A stretch of DNA of 64,000 bases from Salinicola rhizosphaerae (GTDB taxonomy: Bacteria > Pseudomonadota > Gammaproteobacteria > Pseudomonadales > Halomonadaceae), in the NCBI RefSeq assembly GCF_014652715.1, contig NZ_BMZI01000002.1, forward strand, positions 272,328 through 336,327, read 5' to 3'. The translations under genes and the position numbers were made by a program. This document shows, piece by piece, positions 7,304 to 16,372 of the stretch. A model generated the notes under the pieces. The model made no database searches and had not been told where the DNA came from. It worked only from the letters and a program-made list of their open reading frames with translations. Within the stretch, counting starts at the first letter, position 1; each line of letters opens with the position of its first letter.

Positions 7304-8515
7304 GTGACAATCGCCGCTAACGAGACGACGCCTTCCACGCCATGGCCTACCATCGTGCTGCTGGCGCTCACGGCCTTCTGTGCTGCCGCTACACAGCGCA
7401 TCCTCGACCCGATGCTGCCCAAGGTCGCCGAGGTGTACACCACCTCGCTCGCGGCAGCGTCATGGGCAATCACGGCATTCGCCATCGTCTACGGCTGCCT
7501 GCAGCTGGTGCTGGGCCCGAGCGGCGACCGCTACGGCAAGCTCCGAGTGATTGCGCTGTTTTCTCTGCTGGCCGCGGTCGCAAGCTTGCTCTGTGCCCTA
7601 TCCGGCAGCCTCGCCACGCTGATCGCGGCGCGCATGCTGGCCGGCGTCGGCTGTGCCGCGGTCATTCCGCTGGCGATGGCGTGGATCGGCGACAACGTAC
7701 CCTACGAGCAGCGTCAAGCCGTGTTGGCGCGATTTCTGATCGGGCAGATCTGCGGGCTCGCCTGCGGCCAGACCTTCGGTGGTCTGGCAGCGGAACAGAG
7801 CTGGTGGCAGTGGCCGTTTCTCGCCTACACGCTGCTGTTTGCCTTGGCGAGCGGCCTGCTGTGGCTTCGCGCCGCTCGTCACGAGCGCCCCAAGGGCCGC
7901 CGAGACGAGTCACTGACCGTCAGTCTGCGCGCCGTGCTGAGCCAACCGTGGCCACGCGTGGTACTGATGGCCGTCTTCTGCGAGGGCGCCGTCGTGTTCT
8001 GCGGTTTCGCCTTCGTCGCCAGTCATCTGCACGTGGTCGGCCATCTGCCGCTGGCCGAAGCCGGCATGATTCTCGCCGTCTTCGCACTCGGCGGGCTCAG
8101 CTTCGCACTGCTGGCGAGGCGACTGGTACCCCGGCTTGGCGAGGCCGGGCTGTGCCGAATCGGCGGCGTGTTGATCGCGATCGCGATTGCCGCCATCGCG
8201 CTGCGGCCGACCCCGCTGGTGGCCGTCATCGGCTGCTATCTGTTCGGGCTCGGTTTCTACATGCTGCACAACACCTTGCAGACGACCGCCACGCAGATGG
8301 CCCCCGAACGTCGCGGCGCCGCCGTCTCGCTCTTCGCCACCGCCTTTTTCACCGGCCAGTCGGTAGGCACGGGTATCGGCGGCGCCATCATCGGCTTCTA
8401 CGGCACGACACCGACCCTGGCGCTGGCCGCCGTCGGCGTGCTGCCGGTCGCTTTCGGCTTTGCAAAGCAAATTCGTCGGCGTCAGAAAGCCATGGTGGCG
8501 GAGGTTGCCGGTTAG
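7304..8515 (+). CDS. MFS transporter, probable drug or metabolite exporter
   Basis: This 403-residue, roughly 12-helix major facilitator has the cytoplasmic loop 2-3 motif G-P-S-G-D-R-Y-G-K-L-R and an A-G-V-G-C-A-A-V-I-P-L segment, typical of drug:H+ antiporter-like proteins. The substrate cannot be inferred. GTG at 7304 is the only start that keeps the first helix; its Shine-Dalgarno is weak. It is divergent from the RcnB-like pair and 91 bp upstream of grxB, with no clear operon partner. It sits in the inner membrane and probably exports its substrate using the proton gradient. Confidence 0.88.
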   Translation: MTIAANETTPSTPWPTIVLLALTAFCAAATQRILDPMLPKVAEVYTTSLAAASWAITAFAIVYGCLQLVLGPSGDRYGKLRVIALFSLLAAVASLLCALSGSLATLIAARMLAGVGCAAVIPLAMAWIGDNVPYEQRQAVLARFLIGQICGLACGQTFGGLAAEQSWWQWPFLAYTLLFALASGLLWLRAARHERPKGRRDESLTVSLRAVLSQPWPRVVLMAVFCEGAVVFCGFAFVASHLHVVGHLPLAEAGMILAVFALGGLSFALLARRLVPRLGEAGLCRIGGVLIAIAIAAIALRPTPLVAVIGCYLFGLGFYMLHNTLQTTATQMAPERRGAAVSLFATAFFTGQSVGTGIGGAIIGFYGTTPTLALAAVGVLPVAFGFAKQIRRRQKAMVAEVAG

Positions 8516-8606
8516 GCTGCCATTTCTCTCTGCGAATTCGCGCCCGCTTTTCTACGCTGAGTCAGGTAGAGACAGTCGGAAAACCGTTATCCAGGGAGAA
8601 AGGAAG

Positions 8607-9263
8607 ATGCGCCTCTATATCTACGATCACTGCCCTTTTTGCGCTCGCGCCAGGATGATATTCGGCCTGCGCGACGTGCCGATAGACGTGCAGACGATGC
8701 TGTTCGATGACGTCGAGACGCCGACTCGCCTGGTCGGCCAGAAGGATGCGCCGATTCTCGAGTTCGACGACGGCGGCACGCTGTCGGATACGCAGCAGAT
8801 CGTGCGCGGCATCGACGACCAGGCCGAAGGCGTCAAAGTGATGGAAGGCCCGCAGAATCCGGAGATCGAGCGTTGGGTCAAGGCGGCGAGCCCCACCATT
8901 TTCAAGCTGTTCGCGCCGCGCGTCGTGGAGGCCCCGCTGGGCGAGCTGGCAACACCGGAAGCTGCCAGCCAGTTCCGCGCTCACATGACGAAGATGGTGG
9001 GTGATCTCGAGTCGCTGCAGGAACAGACTGCGCCGCTGCTCGTGGAATTGGAGCGCTGGCTCAACGAACTCGAGCCGCTGATCCAATCGCCCGAAGCCGT
9101 CAACCAGGTGCTCTCGCTGGATGACATCTCGCTCTATCCGGTGCTACGGCACCTCTCGCTGGTCGAAGGCGTCAAGTATCCCGCCAACGTCGACGCCTAC
9201 CGTAAGGCGATGGCACAGCTCTCACGCGTGCCGCTACACGACCAGTCGATCGAACCGAGCTGA
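8607..9263 (+). CDS. grxB: Glutaredoxin 2
   Basis: This 218-residue protein has an N-terminal thioredoxin-like domain with the active site C-P-F-C at residues 9-12 and an all-helical GST-like C-terminal domain, as in E. coli Grx2 (215 residues). In the family it uses glutathione to reduce protein-glutathione mixed disulfides in the cytoplasm. The start at 8607 has GGAGAAAGGA upstream; the frame is open further left, but homology begins here. It lies among other stress and redox genes (Ohr upstream, NfsA downstream) as a separate unit. Confidence 0.94.
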   Translation: MRLYIYDHCPFCARARMIFGLRDVPIDVQTMLFDDVETPTRLVGQKDAPILEFDDGGTLSDTQQIVRGIDDQAEGVKVMEGPQNPEIERWVKAASPTIFKLFAPRVVEAPLGELATPEAASQFRAHMTKMVGDLESLQEQTAPLLVELERWLNELEPLIQSPEAVNQVLSLDDISLYPVLRHLSLVEGVKYPANVDAYRKAMAQLSRVPLHDQSIEPS

Positions 9264-9366
9264 TGCTTCCCGCTGTCGGGCCGCGCTATGCTGTGCCGCC
9301 AGCGTCACCCGACAGCGCGAAACGCCAACGACATGCGGCCACCCCGAATGGAGAGCCCACCACGCC

Positions 9367-9924
9367 ATGCCTGCCCCCGAATGTATCGATCATCAGCCCG
9401 TCCTCGATTTCTGGTTCGATGAACTCACGCCGAAGCAGTGGTTCGCCAAGGACGCCGCGCTCGATCGCACCATCGCCGAGCGCTTCGGCGCCACGCTGGC
9501 AGCAGCCGCCAGCGGCGAGATGTGGACATGGCGCCGGTCCGCGCAGGGCCGGCTGGCCGAGGTGATCGTGCTCGACCAGTTTTCGCGCAACATCCACCGC
9601 GACAAACCGCAGGCCTTCGCCCAGGACCCACTGGCACTGGGTCTCGCGCAGGCAGCGATCGATGGCGGTCACGACATGGCCCTGCCGGTGTCGCAGCGCA
9701 TTTTCCTCTACATGCCGTTCATGCACAGCGAGTCGCTGCTGATTCACGGCGAGGCCGTACGGCTGTTCGACCAGCCGGGCATGGAGGAGCAGCTTCGCTT
9801 CGAGCAGCGCCACCGGGACATCATCGAGCGCTTCGGGCGCTATCCACATCGCAACGCCATTCTCGGGCGCCGCTCGACGCCCGAGGAGTCCGCATTCCTG
9901 ACGCAGCCGGGCTCGTCGTTCTAG
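9367..9924 (+). CDS. DUF924 family protein
   Basis: This 185-residue, all-helical, TPR-like protein of the DUF924 family has the family hallmarks D-F-W-F-D-E near the start, V-I-V-L-D-Q-F-S-R-N-I, F-L-Y-M-P-F-M-H-S-E and F-G-R-Y-P-H-R-N. No biochemical role is established for the family. The ATG at 9367 gives the normal family length; an upstream extension in the same frame has no homology. It follows grxB by about 100 bp and precedes nfsA by 80 bp. Confidence 0.9.
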   Translation: MPAPECIDHQPVLDFWFDELTPKQWFAKDAALDRTIAERFGATLAAAASGEMWTWRRSAQGRLAEVIVLDQFSRNIHRDKPQAFAQDPLALGLAQAAIDGGHDMALPVSQRIFLYMPFMHSESLLIHGEAVRLFDQPGMEEQLRFEQRHRDIIERFGRYPHRNAILGRRSTPEESAFLTQPGSSF

Positions 9925-10004
9925 CGATTCTTGAGCAGGCGAACTTTCTTTTCCGCCGTCAAACGCGCGATCATGCGCCTCTCGAATTCCTCAGGAGTCA
10001 ACCC

Positions 10005-10727
10005 ATGACCCCCACGATCGATCTGCTCAAGAGTCACCGCTCGATCCGCGCCTTCACCGAACAGCCTGTCAGCGATGTACAGCGCGAGTCGATTCTCACG
10101 GCGGCCCAGTCGGCCTCGACCTCGAGCTTTCTCCAATGCTCGTCCATCGTGCGCGTCACCGATGCCGCCATGCGCGACACGCTCGTCGAACTCACCGGCG
10201 GTCAGAAATGGGTCGCCCAGGCAGCGGAGTTCTGGGTTTTCTGCGCCGACTTCAATCGTCATCTCGAGATCTGCCCGGAAGCCGAACTGGGGCTGGCCGA
10301 GCAGTTGCTGCTCGGTTCGGTCGACACGGCGATGATGGCGCAGAACGCCATGGTCGCGGCGGAGTCGCTGGGACTCGGCGGCGTATTCATCGGCGGGCTG
10401 CGCAACAATATCGCCGCCGTGACCGAGCTGCTCGACCTGCCGAAATTCGTGCTGCCGCTGTTCGGTTTCTGCATCGGCTGGCCGGATGCCGAACCCGATC
10501 TCAAGCCGCGTCTGCCGCTCTCGATGCTGGTCCACAAGAACCGCTACCAGCCGCTGGACCGTGACGCGCTTGCCGCCTACGACGACGAGATGCGCGCCTA
10601 CTACCAGAGCCGCGGCAGCAACCAGCGCGTGGAAACCTGGAGCGAACTGATACAGCGGCTGATCGTGAAGGAGTCGCGGCCGTTCATGCTGGAGTATCTG
10701 CATAGCCAGGGCTGGGCCACACGCTGA
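10005..10727 (+). CDS. nfsA: Oxygen-insensitive NADPH nitroreductase NfsA
   Basis: This 240-residue flavin reductase matches the length of E. coli NfsA. The N-terminus L-L-K-S-H-R-S-I-R-A-F-T binds FMN phosphate, and L-G-G-V-F-I-G-G-L-R-N lies at the expected position in the second half. In the family it reduces nitroaromatics, quinones and related electrophiles by two electrons using NADPH and FMN. AGGAG is at 9993-9997, eight bases before the ATG. A much longer frame starting at 9438 runs antiphase through the DUF924 gene and is not real. Confidence 0.93.
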   Translation: MTPTIDLLKSHRSIRAFTEQPVSDVQRESILTAAQSASTSSFLQCSSIVRVTDAAMRDTLVELTGGQKWVAQAAEFWVFCADFNRHLEICPEAELGLAEQLLLGSVDTAMMAQNAMVAAESLGLGGVFIGGLRNNIAAVTELLDLPKFVLPLFGFCIGWPDAEPDLKPRLPLSMLVHKNRYQPLDRDALAAYDDEMRAYYQSRGSNQRVETWSELIQRLIVKESRPFMLEYLHSQGWATR

Positions 10728-10895
10728 GAAAGCGATGATTCCATGGCTGCGCGGGCGCTGCGCTTCGTTGCGCGGTGCTCGACGATTTCACCTATACCCC
10801 ATAGGCTCGAACGCCTGCGCGCCGCGCGCCTCACGCTGCATCCCGCTCGCCGATGGACTAATCACTTCTCGATCTGAATAGAAAGATGAGTCGCT

Positions 10896-11498
10896 TCACG
10901 TCACGATAAAACCGACGCAGGCGGCGGTGGCGAGCCCCATGAGGCCGTTGAAAACCCGCCAGGCGCGCGGTGTCTTCAGCAGCCGGCCGATGGCCATGCC
11001 GAAGCCGGCCCAGCAGGAGATGCAGAAGAAGCCGATGACCTCCATGAACGCCGAAAGCACTAAAGCGTTGATGAGCAGCGGACCGTCGGCGGGCATGAAG
11101 CCGGCGATCAGCGCGATGCCCATCACCCACGCCTTCGGATTGACGAACTGGAAGGTCGCGGCCTGCCAGGCGGTCAGCGGCCGGCCGCCCTCGCTGGCGG
11201 CGAGATCCGGTGGCGGCGCGGTGGCAATCTTCCACGCCAGATAGAGCAGATAGACCGCACCGACGATCTTCAGCCCCTGCTGGATCAGCGGGAAGCGCTC
11301 GAACAGTACGCCAAGGCCCAGCGCGACGGCCATGAACAGCGCGAAACAGCCCGCCATGATGCCGAAGATATGCGGCAGGGTACGGCGATAGCCGTAGAGC
11401 GCACCGGACGCCGTCAGCATCACGTTGTTGGGGCCTGGCGTACCGGTCATCGAGACGGAGAAGAGTGCTACCGAGAACCACCAGCCAAGCGACATCAT
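10896..11498 (-). CDS. LysE/RhtB-family amino-acid exporter
   Basis: This 200-residue inner-membrane protein has six predicted helices and the LysE-family N-terminal motif T-G-T-P-G-P-N-N. V-N-P-K-A-W in the middle is another family signature. Family members export amino acids or derivatives by proton exchange; the substrate is unknown here. The start ATG overlaps the AlaX stop by four bases (ATGA), and GGAGG lies six bases upstream inside the AlaX gene, so the pair is translationally coupled. A divergent MocR regulator probably controls both. Confidence 0.93.
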   Translation of the reverse strand: MMSLGWWFSVALFSVSMTGTPGPNNVMLTASGALYGYRRTLPHIFGIMAGCFALFMAVALGLGVLFERFPLIQQGLKIVGAVYLLYLAWKIATAPPPDLAASEGGRPLTAWQAATFQFVNPKAWVMGIALIAGFMPADGPLLINALVLSAFMEVIGFFCISCWAGFGMAIGRLLKTPRAWRVFNGLMGLATAACVGFIVT

Positions 11499-12223
11499 TG
11501 CCCACCTCCCGATTCGGATGCCCAGACGAGCGTGAAGCGGCGGTTACGTGCCCCGCGATTCTTGATGCTGGCGATCCGAACCGCCCCGATCTCTGCGGTC
11601 GAGGCCACGTGAGTCCCGCCGCAGGGTTGATAGTCGATATCGCCGATACGCACCATGCGAACGTCGCCCGCCCCTCGAGGCGGCGCCACCGACATGGTCT
11701 TCACCAGTTCGGGATGGGCATCGAGCTCGGACTCGGCGATCCATTCGCTGGTTACGGGATAGTCGGCCTCGATCAGCCCACTGAGACGCGCGGTGAGTTC
11801 ATCCTTGTCGAAACTGGCGTCACCCAGATCGAAGTCCAGCCGGCCACGATCAGCGCCGATGCTGCCACCGGTGACGCCGTGCGGCACCACGACCGATAGC
11901 AGATGCAGCGCGGTATGCATGCGCATGTGGGCGTGCCGTAGCGGCCAGTCGAGCTTTTGCGTCACGCTCTGACCCACAACCAGGCCATGGTCCGGATCGA
12001 GCCGGTGCAGAACCGTGCCATTCTCACCCTTGCGTGTGTCGTGTACCGCCAGCTCGCGGCCATCGGCAGTAATGAATGATCCACGGTCACCCGGCTGCCC
12101 GCCACCTTGCGGATAGAACAGCGTCGCGTCGGTGATCACCACGCCATCCTCGGCAACCATCACCACCGTCGCCAGGCTTTCACGAGTATGGGGAAGATCA
12201 CGGAACGTCAGCGCGGTCGCCAT
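11495..12223 (-). CDS. Alanyl-tRNA editing protein AlaX-like
   Basis: This 242-residue homologue of the AlaRS editing domain has the zinc motifs His103-x3-His107 (R-M-H-T-A-L-H) and Cys201-x3-His205 (C-G-G-T-H), plus the N-terminal L-F-Y-P-Q-G-G-G-Q-P-G-D loop. Family members hydrolyse mischarged Ser- or Gly-tRNA(Ala) in trans in the cytoplasm. ATG 12223 was chosen because GAGGTG lies five bases before it. It is the first gene of a coupled pair with the LysE-type exporter. That suggests a unit that handles a non-cognate amino acid by editing and export (inference). Confidence 0.92.
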   Translation of the reverse strand: MATALTFRDLPHTRESLATVVMVAEDGVVITDATLFYPQGGGQPGDRGSFITADGRELAVHDTRKGENGTVLHRLDPDHGLVVGQSVTQKLDWPLRHAHMRMHTALHLLSVVVPHGVTGGSIGADRGRLDFDLGDASFDKDELTARLSGLIEADYPVTSEWIAESELDAHPELVKTMSVAPPRGAGDVRMVRIGDIDYQPCGGTHVASTAEIGAVRIASIKNRGARNRRFTLVWASESGGGQ

Positions 12224-12314
12224 CGGACACCTCATCAGTTGGATTAAAATCGTATGGGTACAATTTATTGACATTGCGGCGTAAAAGCCAAACAATCCGA
12301 GCATAAACCGTTAA

Positions 12315-12327
12315 TTGACGCGGTCAA
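12315..12327. promoter_or_regulatory. TTGAC-n3-GTCAA inverted repeat in the AlaX/MocR intergenic region
   Basis: A 5-3-5 inverted repeat lies in the 120-bp divergent promoter region, 17 bp before the MocR start. It is a candidate MocR operator, although known MocR proteins often use direct repeats. Inference only. Confidence 0.35.
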
Positions 12328-12343
12328 CGCGATTTTTGTCACC

Positions 12344-13741
12344 ATGACAATTTGGATTCCCGAACTCTCCGGGCAGGGCCCGCGCTACCGCCAGCTGGCC
12401 GATGCCATCGCCAATGCCGTCGCCAACGGCGACCTGACTGCCGGCGCCAAACTGCCGCCGCAGCGACGGCTGGCGGATGCGCTTGGTGTGACCGTCGGCA
12501 CGGTGACCCGCGCCTATGCGCTGGCGGAACAGCGCGGCGCCGTCACCGCCCGTGTCGGCAGCGGCACCTACGTACGCGAATCGAGCCCCCAAACGGTGGC
12601 CTTCAGTCACGTACGTCAGCTCTCGCCGGAGAGTGATGTCGTCGACCTGAGCCTCTCCCTGCCGCCGCCACATCCGCAGCGCGCGGCCTCGTTGGCGCGC
12701 GCCATGGCGTCGGTTCAGCACGACCCCGAGCTGCTGCGCGCGGCGATCGACTATCAGCCGGAAGCGGGACAGGCTTGGCAGCGTGAGGTGCTGTCGCGCT
12801 GGCTGGCGACACTGGGCCGCCCGGTAGCGGCGGAAGATCTGGTGATCAACCAGGGCGGGATGCACGGCATTTTTCTGAGTCTCAGCGCGTTACTCGCGCC
12901 GGGGGAGCGCGTGGCTGCGGAGCGACTGACCTATCCCGGCCTGATCAGCGCGCTGCAGCAGCTCTCGCTGAAGAGCGTGGCGCTTCCGTTCGATGAGGAG
13001 GGCATCGACGTCGAGGCGCTGGCGCGCGCCCACGATCAGCAGCCGTTTCGCGCCCTCTACCTGATGCCGGACTGCCACAATCCCACTACTGCGAGACTCA
13101 GCGAGGCGCGCCGCCACGCGCTGGTGGCGCTGGCGCGCAAACGTCAGTTCTGGCTGATCGAGGACGACATTCATCCCCGGCTCGACGACGATCCCGTCAC
13201 CCCGCTCTACCGACTGGCGCCGGAATGCACGGTGACGCTGTTCTCGGTCTCCAAGCTGCTCGGCGGGGGGCTGCGCGTCGGTGCCATGCGCGCGCCGCCG
13301 AGCCTGCATCCGCGGCTGACGGCGGCACTGCGTGCGCAGAGCTGGATGCCGCCGCCCTTGATGGCCTCGCTGGTGTGCCGCTGGATCGAGAATGGCGACG
13401 CGGATGCGCTGCTCGCCTGGCAGCGCGAGGAGCTCGAATGGCGCTTCGATCGCGCCATGCAGAAGCTGGGTGACTTCTCGCCTCGCGGCCGGCGTGGTGG
13501 GTTCTATCTGTGGCTGGCCCTGCCCGGCGAGCTGCGTACCAGCCAGGTCGTCGGCCAGCTGCAGGCGCAGGGCGTCAACGTCAGCAGCGCGGAAAGCTTC
13601 TGCCTGGGCGCCGTGAGCGCGCCTCAGGCGATCCGCGTCTGCATCAGTGCCGCCGAAAGCCGCGAAGCGCTGGAGCGTGCGCTCGAGATCATCGCCGACA
13701 CATTAGGCGACCCTGACCCGCTACTGTGGCAGACGGTGTGA
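12344..13741 (+). CDS. MocR/PdxR-type GntR regulator with aminotransferase domain
   Basis: This 465-residue protein has an N-terminal GntR winged helix-turn-helix at about residues 10-77 (P-P-Q-R-R-L-A-D, then G-T-V-T-R-A-Y). A fold-type I aminotransferase-like domain fills the rest. The PLP lysine is Lys304 in F-S-V-S-K-L-L-G-G-G-L-R-V-G, with the upstream D-C-H-N-P-T-T motif. Such regulators sense PLP adducts of amino acids or amines. It is divergent from the AlaX-LysE operon over 120 bp and is the obvious candidate to activate it. Confidence 0.92.
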   Translation: MTIWIPELSGQGPRYRQLADAIANAVANGDLTAGAKLPPQRRLADALGVTVGTVTRAYALAEQRGAVTARVGSGTYVRESSPQTVAFSHVRQLSPESDVVDLSLSLPPPHPQRAASLARAMASVQHDPELLRAAIDYQPEAGQAWQREVLSRWLATLGRPVAAEDLVINQGGMHGIFLSLSALLAPGERVAAERLTYPGLISALQQLSLKSVALPFDEEGIDVEALARAHDQQPFRALYLMPDCHNPTTARLSEARRHALVALARKRQFWLIEDDIHPRLDDDPVTPLYRLAPECTVTLFSVSKLLGGGLRVGAMRAPPSLHPRLTAALRAQSWMPPPLMASLVCRWIENGDADALLAWQREELEWRFDRAMQKLGDFSPRGRRGGFYLWLALPGELRTSQVVGQLQAQGVNVSSAESFCLGAVSAPQAIRVCISAAESREALERALEIIADTLGDPDPLLWQTV

Positions 13742-13820
13742 TCGCGTCTTGAGACATGTCGCTCGCTCATGCATGTCTGGTGATCGCCAGAGCTGCACGC
13801 TCCTGGCGGGTAGGAAAGGG

Positions 13821-14174
13821 CTATTCATCCAACGCGATGGTGACGACGATCCGACCGCTGCGATCCAGCTCGGCAAAGTGCGAGGCGAATTGCCCTAGCC
13901 TTACCAATCCCTTGGCATACCCGAACGTTTGGCGAAAAATCGCCAGATTGCCCCAAGGGGCATAGTAGGCAATATCACCTACTTGCGGCGCCATGCCGTC
14001 CGGCGCCTCGCTTACGGGAAGAGAACGAGGCAAGTCAGCGACTTTCTCCACGCCGCCACCGAAATCGCTTAGCGATAACTGGAGCGGCAGGAGATCGGCG
14101 AAGGCGCGAGCAGCCGGCGTCTCGTCGAGCACGGCACCGAGATGGCAGCCGCCGATAACGAAGAGAATCCGCAT
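13821..14174 (-). CDS. Cyclophilin-like fold protein
   Basis: This 117-residue protein matches the small bacterial cyclophilin-like family: a start like V-I-G-G-C-H-L-G-A-V-L, then D-E-T-P-A-A-R-A-F-A-D-L-L-P-L, a Y-Y-A-P-W-G-N loop and L-V-R-L-G-Q near the end. The family has a cyclophilin-like beta-barrel but no proven isomerase activity; members often sit beside oxidoreductase genes. No signal peptide is seen. It is the last gene of a leftward group: tautomerase 42 bp upstream, SDR and CMD lipoprotein before that. Confidence 0.78.
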   Translation of the reverse strand: MRILFVIGGCHLGAVLDETPAARAFADLLPLQLSLSDFGGGVEKVADLPRSLPVSEAPDGMAPQVGDIAYYAPWGNLAIFRQTFGYAKGLVRLGQFASHFAELDRSGRIVVTIALDE

Positions 14175-14216
14175 GGGAAGTTGGCGTCCAGGTAAAGGTT
14201 GGTGATGGCCGTCACG

Positions 14217-14456
14217 TCAGAGCAGGTCTTCGGAACCGTAGCCAGGCTGCTTGTAGAGCACCGGCAATACCGGCGCAACGATCGGCTCGTAGACGAGGCG
14301 GCGCCAGTCTTGAATGTCGACGTCTTCGATTGCGATAGAGACCTGCCCAGGCTCGGCGCCGGCAATCTCGACCAGATCACGGGTGAAAGCCTCCGCCAGC
14401 TGCTGCTTCACGGCCTCGGAACGGCCAGAGGCCAGTTTCAGAGTGAGATGGGGCAT
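14217..14456 (-). CDS. Tautomerase family protein (4-oxalocrotonate tautomerase-like)
   Basis: This 79-residue protein begins M-P-H-L-T-L-K-L. Removal of Met would expose the catalytic Pro1 of tautomerases. The V-S-I-A-I-E-D-V strand and the following D-W segment agree with the family's short form. The ATG has GAGGAG upstream. Family members interconvert keto and enol forms of small acids, and some dehalogenate; no substrate can be assigned. It lies between the SDR and the cyclophilin-like gene and is probably co-transcribed with both. Confidence 0.85.
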   Translation of the reverse strand: MPHLTLKLASGRSEAVKQQLAEAFTRDLVEIAGAEPGQVSIAIEDVDIQDWRRLVYEPIVAPVLPVLYKQPGYGSEDLL

Positions 14457-14531
14457 GGAGACTCCTCGGGGTTTATTGACAGTGCGGTTACTTCAAGGGG
14501 GAGAAGAGCGTCGGACGGCGGACCCCGGCGT

Positions 14532-15293
14532 TCAATGCGCGGTGAAGCCGCCGTCGACCGGCAAAGCGTGGCCGATGACGAAAGTGGAACCCGGACCACA
14601 CAGCCAGAGGACGGCGGAGGCGATCTCCTCAGGACGGCCCAGGCGGCCGATCGGCTGCTCCCGGAAGATGTCTTCGAGCGCTAGATCGCCACTCTCGACC
14701 ATCTTCTGCACCATCGGTGTATCGATCGTGCCGGGGCAGACGGCATTGACGCGAATGCCGCGCGAGGCGTATTCCAGCGCCGTGCTCTTGGTCATTCCGA
14801 CCACGCCATGTTTGGTGCCGTGATAGATCGAGCGGCCCGGCAGACCGACCAGGCCGCCCAGCGAAGAGCAATTGACGATGGCGCCGCTGCCTTGTTTACG
14901 CATCTGGGCGAGCTCGTACTTCATGCAGCACCACACGCCGAACAGATTGATCGAATTGACGCGTGCGAACTCTTCGCTGGTGGCATCGGCAGTTTCCGTG
15001 GCATCGCTCTGAACGCCCGCATTGTTGAAGGCGGCGTCGAGACGGCCATAGGTGGATACGGTCTGCGCGACCAGATTGGCGACCTGGGCTTCCTGGGCGA
15101 CATCGCAGCGAATCCCGGTCACCTCATGCCCCTCGTTCTCGAGTGTCCGGACAGCCTCGTCGAGAGATTCCTGACTGATGTCGGAGAGCACGACCTTGGC
15201 GCCTTCTTCCGCAAAGGCTCGGGCAGTGGCGAAACCCATGCCCATGGCGGCGCCGGTGACGAGGGCAACTTTATGAGTAAAATCGGCTGACAT
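14532..15293 (-). CDS. Short-chain dehydrogenase/reductase
   Basis: This 253-residue classical SDR has the cofactor loop T-G-A-A-M-G-M-G at 13-20, D-V near 64, N-N-A-G at 90-93, catalytic Ser at 143-144 and Tyr157-x3-Lys161. An acidic Asp38 after beta2 suggests NAD rather than NADP preference. It probably oxidises or reduces a secondary alcohol or ketone in the cytoplasm; the substrate is unknown. It is 75 bp upstream of the tautomerase gene in the same direction and part of a LysR-associated redox cassette. Confidence 0.92.
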   Translation of the reverse strand: MSADFTHKVALVTGAAMGMGFATARAFAEEGAKVVLSDISQESLDEAVRTLENEGHEVTGIRCDVAQEAQVANLVAQTVSTYGRLDAAFNNAGVQSDATETADATSEEFARVNSINLFGVWCCMKYELAQMRKQGSGAIVNCSSLGGLVGLPGRSIYHGTKHGVVGMTKSTALEYASRGIRVNAVCPGTIDTPMVQKMVESGDLALEDIFREQPIGRLGRPEEIASAVLWLCGPGSTFVIGHALPVDGGFTAH

Positions 15294-15483
15294 CGGGCTG
15301 TCTCCTTGACGATTCGTACAGACGAGAAATGAAACGAAAAGCCTAGAGGCGACTATGGGGATTGATAAGCGCTCTACCGCGCTAAGACCTAGTCGTTTTT
15401 CTCATGAATCGCGTCAGTATCCTCGTGAATCCACTCGTCGCGTGCGTCAATCGCAGCTCTGTCTTCTGATGATGCAGGGAAGG

Positions 15484-16281
15484 TCAACCCGCAATCAGTC
15501 CGCGCGACTCGAACACAGACTTGAACACCGGCATGGCCGAAAATACCTTGGGCCAGCCGGCGTAGAACGCCAGTTGGGTGAGCGTCTCGGAGGCTTCGGC
15601 CTTCGACAGCCCGTTGTCCATGGCGCGATTGAGATGGAAGGTGACTTGCTCGGGCTGGCCGGCGGCGACCAGGGCACTGACGGTGACCAGGCTCCGATCT
15701 CTCGCGGCCAGGCCGGGGCGCAGCCAGAGATCGAGGAAGAGGGCATCGGTGGTGTACTCGACCACACCTGGGGCGACATCCCCGAAGCGCTCCGCGACCA
15801 GCTGCTGACGCTTGGCTTCCGCTTCTTCGTTCAGCGGCAAGCGCTGTATGGGCATAGCGGGCGATGAGGAATTGTCGATGCCACGCGCCTCGAAGACATC
15901 GGCCAGAATCGCCACCGCAGCGGTGGCGTTGCCCCAACCGGTGTAGAACGCCAGATGCGTGATGATTTCGGAGAGCTCGTCGGCGGTGACACCGTTGTCG
16001 AGCGCCAGATTGAAATGATAGGGCAGCTCGGCGGCCTGCTGTTGCGTGATCAGCGCCGACAGGGTCACGATGCTGCGATCCCTGGGGCTCAGGTCGGCTC
16101 GATGCCACAGATCATCGATGACTTTGTCATCGGTGTAATGTGCGAATGCCGGGGAAACCCGCTTTGTCTCGGCCTCGCTCGGAGCGGGCGAGAAGTCCCG
16201 AGACGATTGGGATTCCGGCAACTGGCCGCAGGCCGCCAGCAAGCCCAAAAGAGGGATCGTACAAAAATGCGTGGTGCGCAT
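15484..16281 (-). CDS. Lipoprotein with two carboxymuconolactone-decarboxylase-like domains
   Basis: This 265-residue protein begins with a lipoprotein signal (L-L-G-L-L-A-A-C-G). It contains two CMD/AhpD-like helical repeats, each with R-D-R-S-I/L-V-T and a closing F-Y-T/A-G-W; the domains span roughly residues 45-130 and 165-260. Neither shows the C-x-x-C pair of peroxidase-active AhpD, so decarboxylase-like or binding roles are more likely. The ATG at 16281 has GGAG upstream; the longer frame lacks a signal peptide. A secreted cupin gene is immediately upstream. CMD plus cupin is a recurrent pairing and occurs as fusions. Confidence 0.86.
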   Translation of the reverse strand: MRTTHFCTIPLLGLLAACGQLPESQSSRDFSPAPSEAETKRVSPAFAHYTDDKVIDDLWHRADLSPRDRSIVTLSALITQQQAAELPYHFNLALDNGVTADELSEIITHLAFYTGWGNATAAVAILADVFEARGIDNSSSPAMPIQRLPLNEEAEAKRQQLVAERFGDVAPGVVEYTTDALFLDLWLRPGLAARDRSLVTVSALVAAGQPEQVTFHLNRAMDNGLSKAEASETLTQLAFYAGWPKVFSAMPVFKSVFESRGLIAG

Positions 16282-16372
16282 GTAGAGCTCCAGAAAGCGG
16301 CGGTGGAAGAACGGTGCATCACTCGAGCAGTTGCGCATGAGACAAGGGCTCGAGGTAGAACGTATCGCCGGA

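Noticed and set aside
9438..10004. Long upstream extension of nfsA
   Set aside because: Out-of-phase with the DUF924 gene and unlike NfsA; AGGAG and the family length fix the start at 10005.
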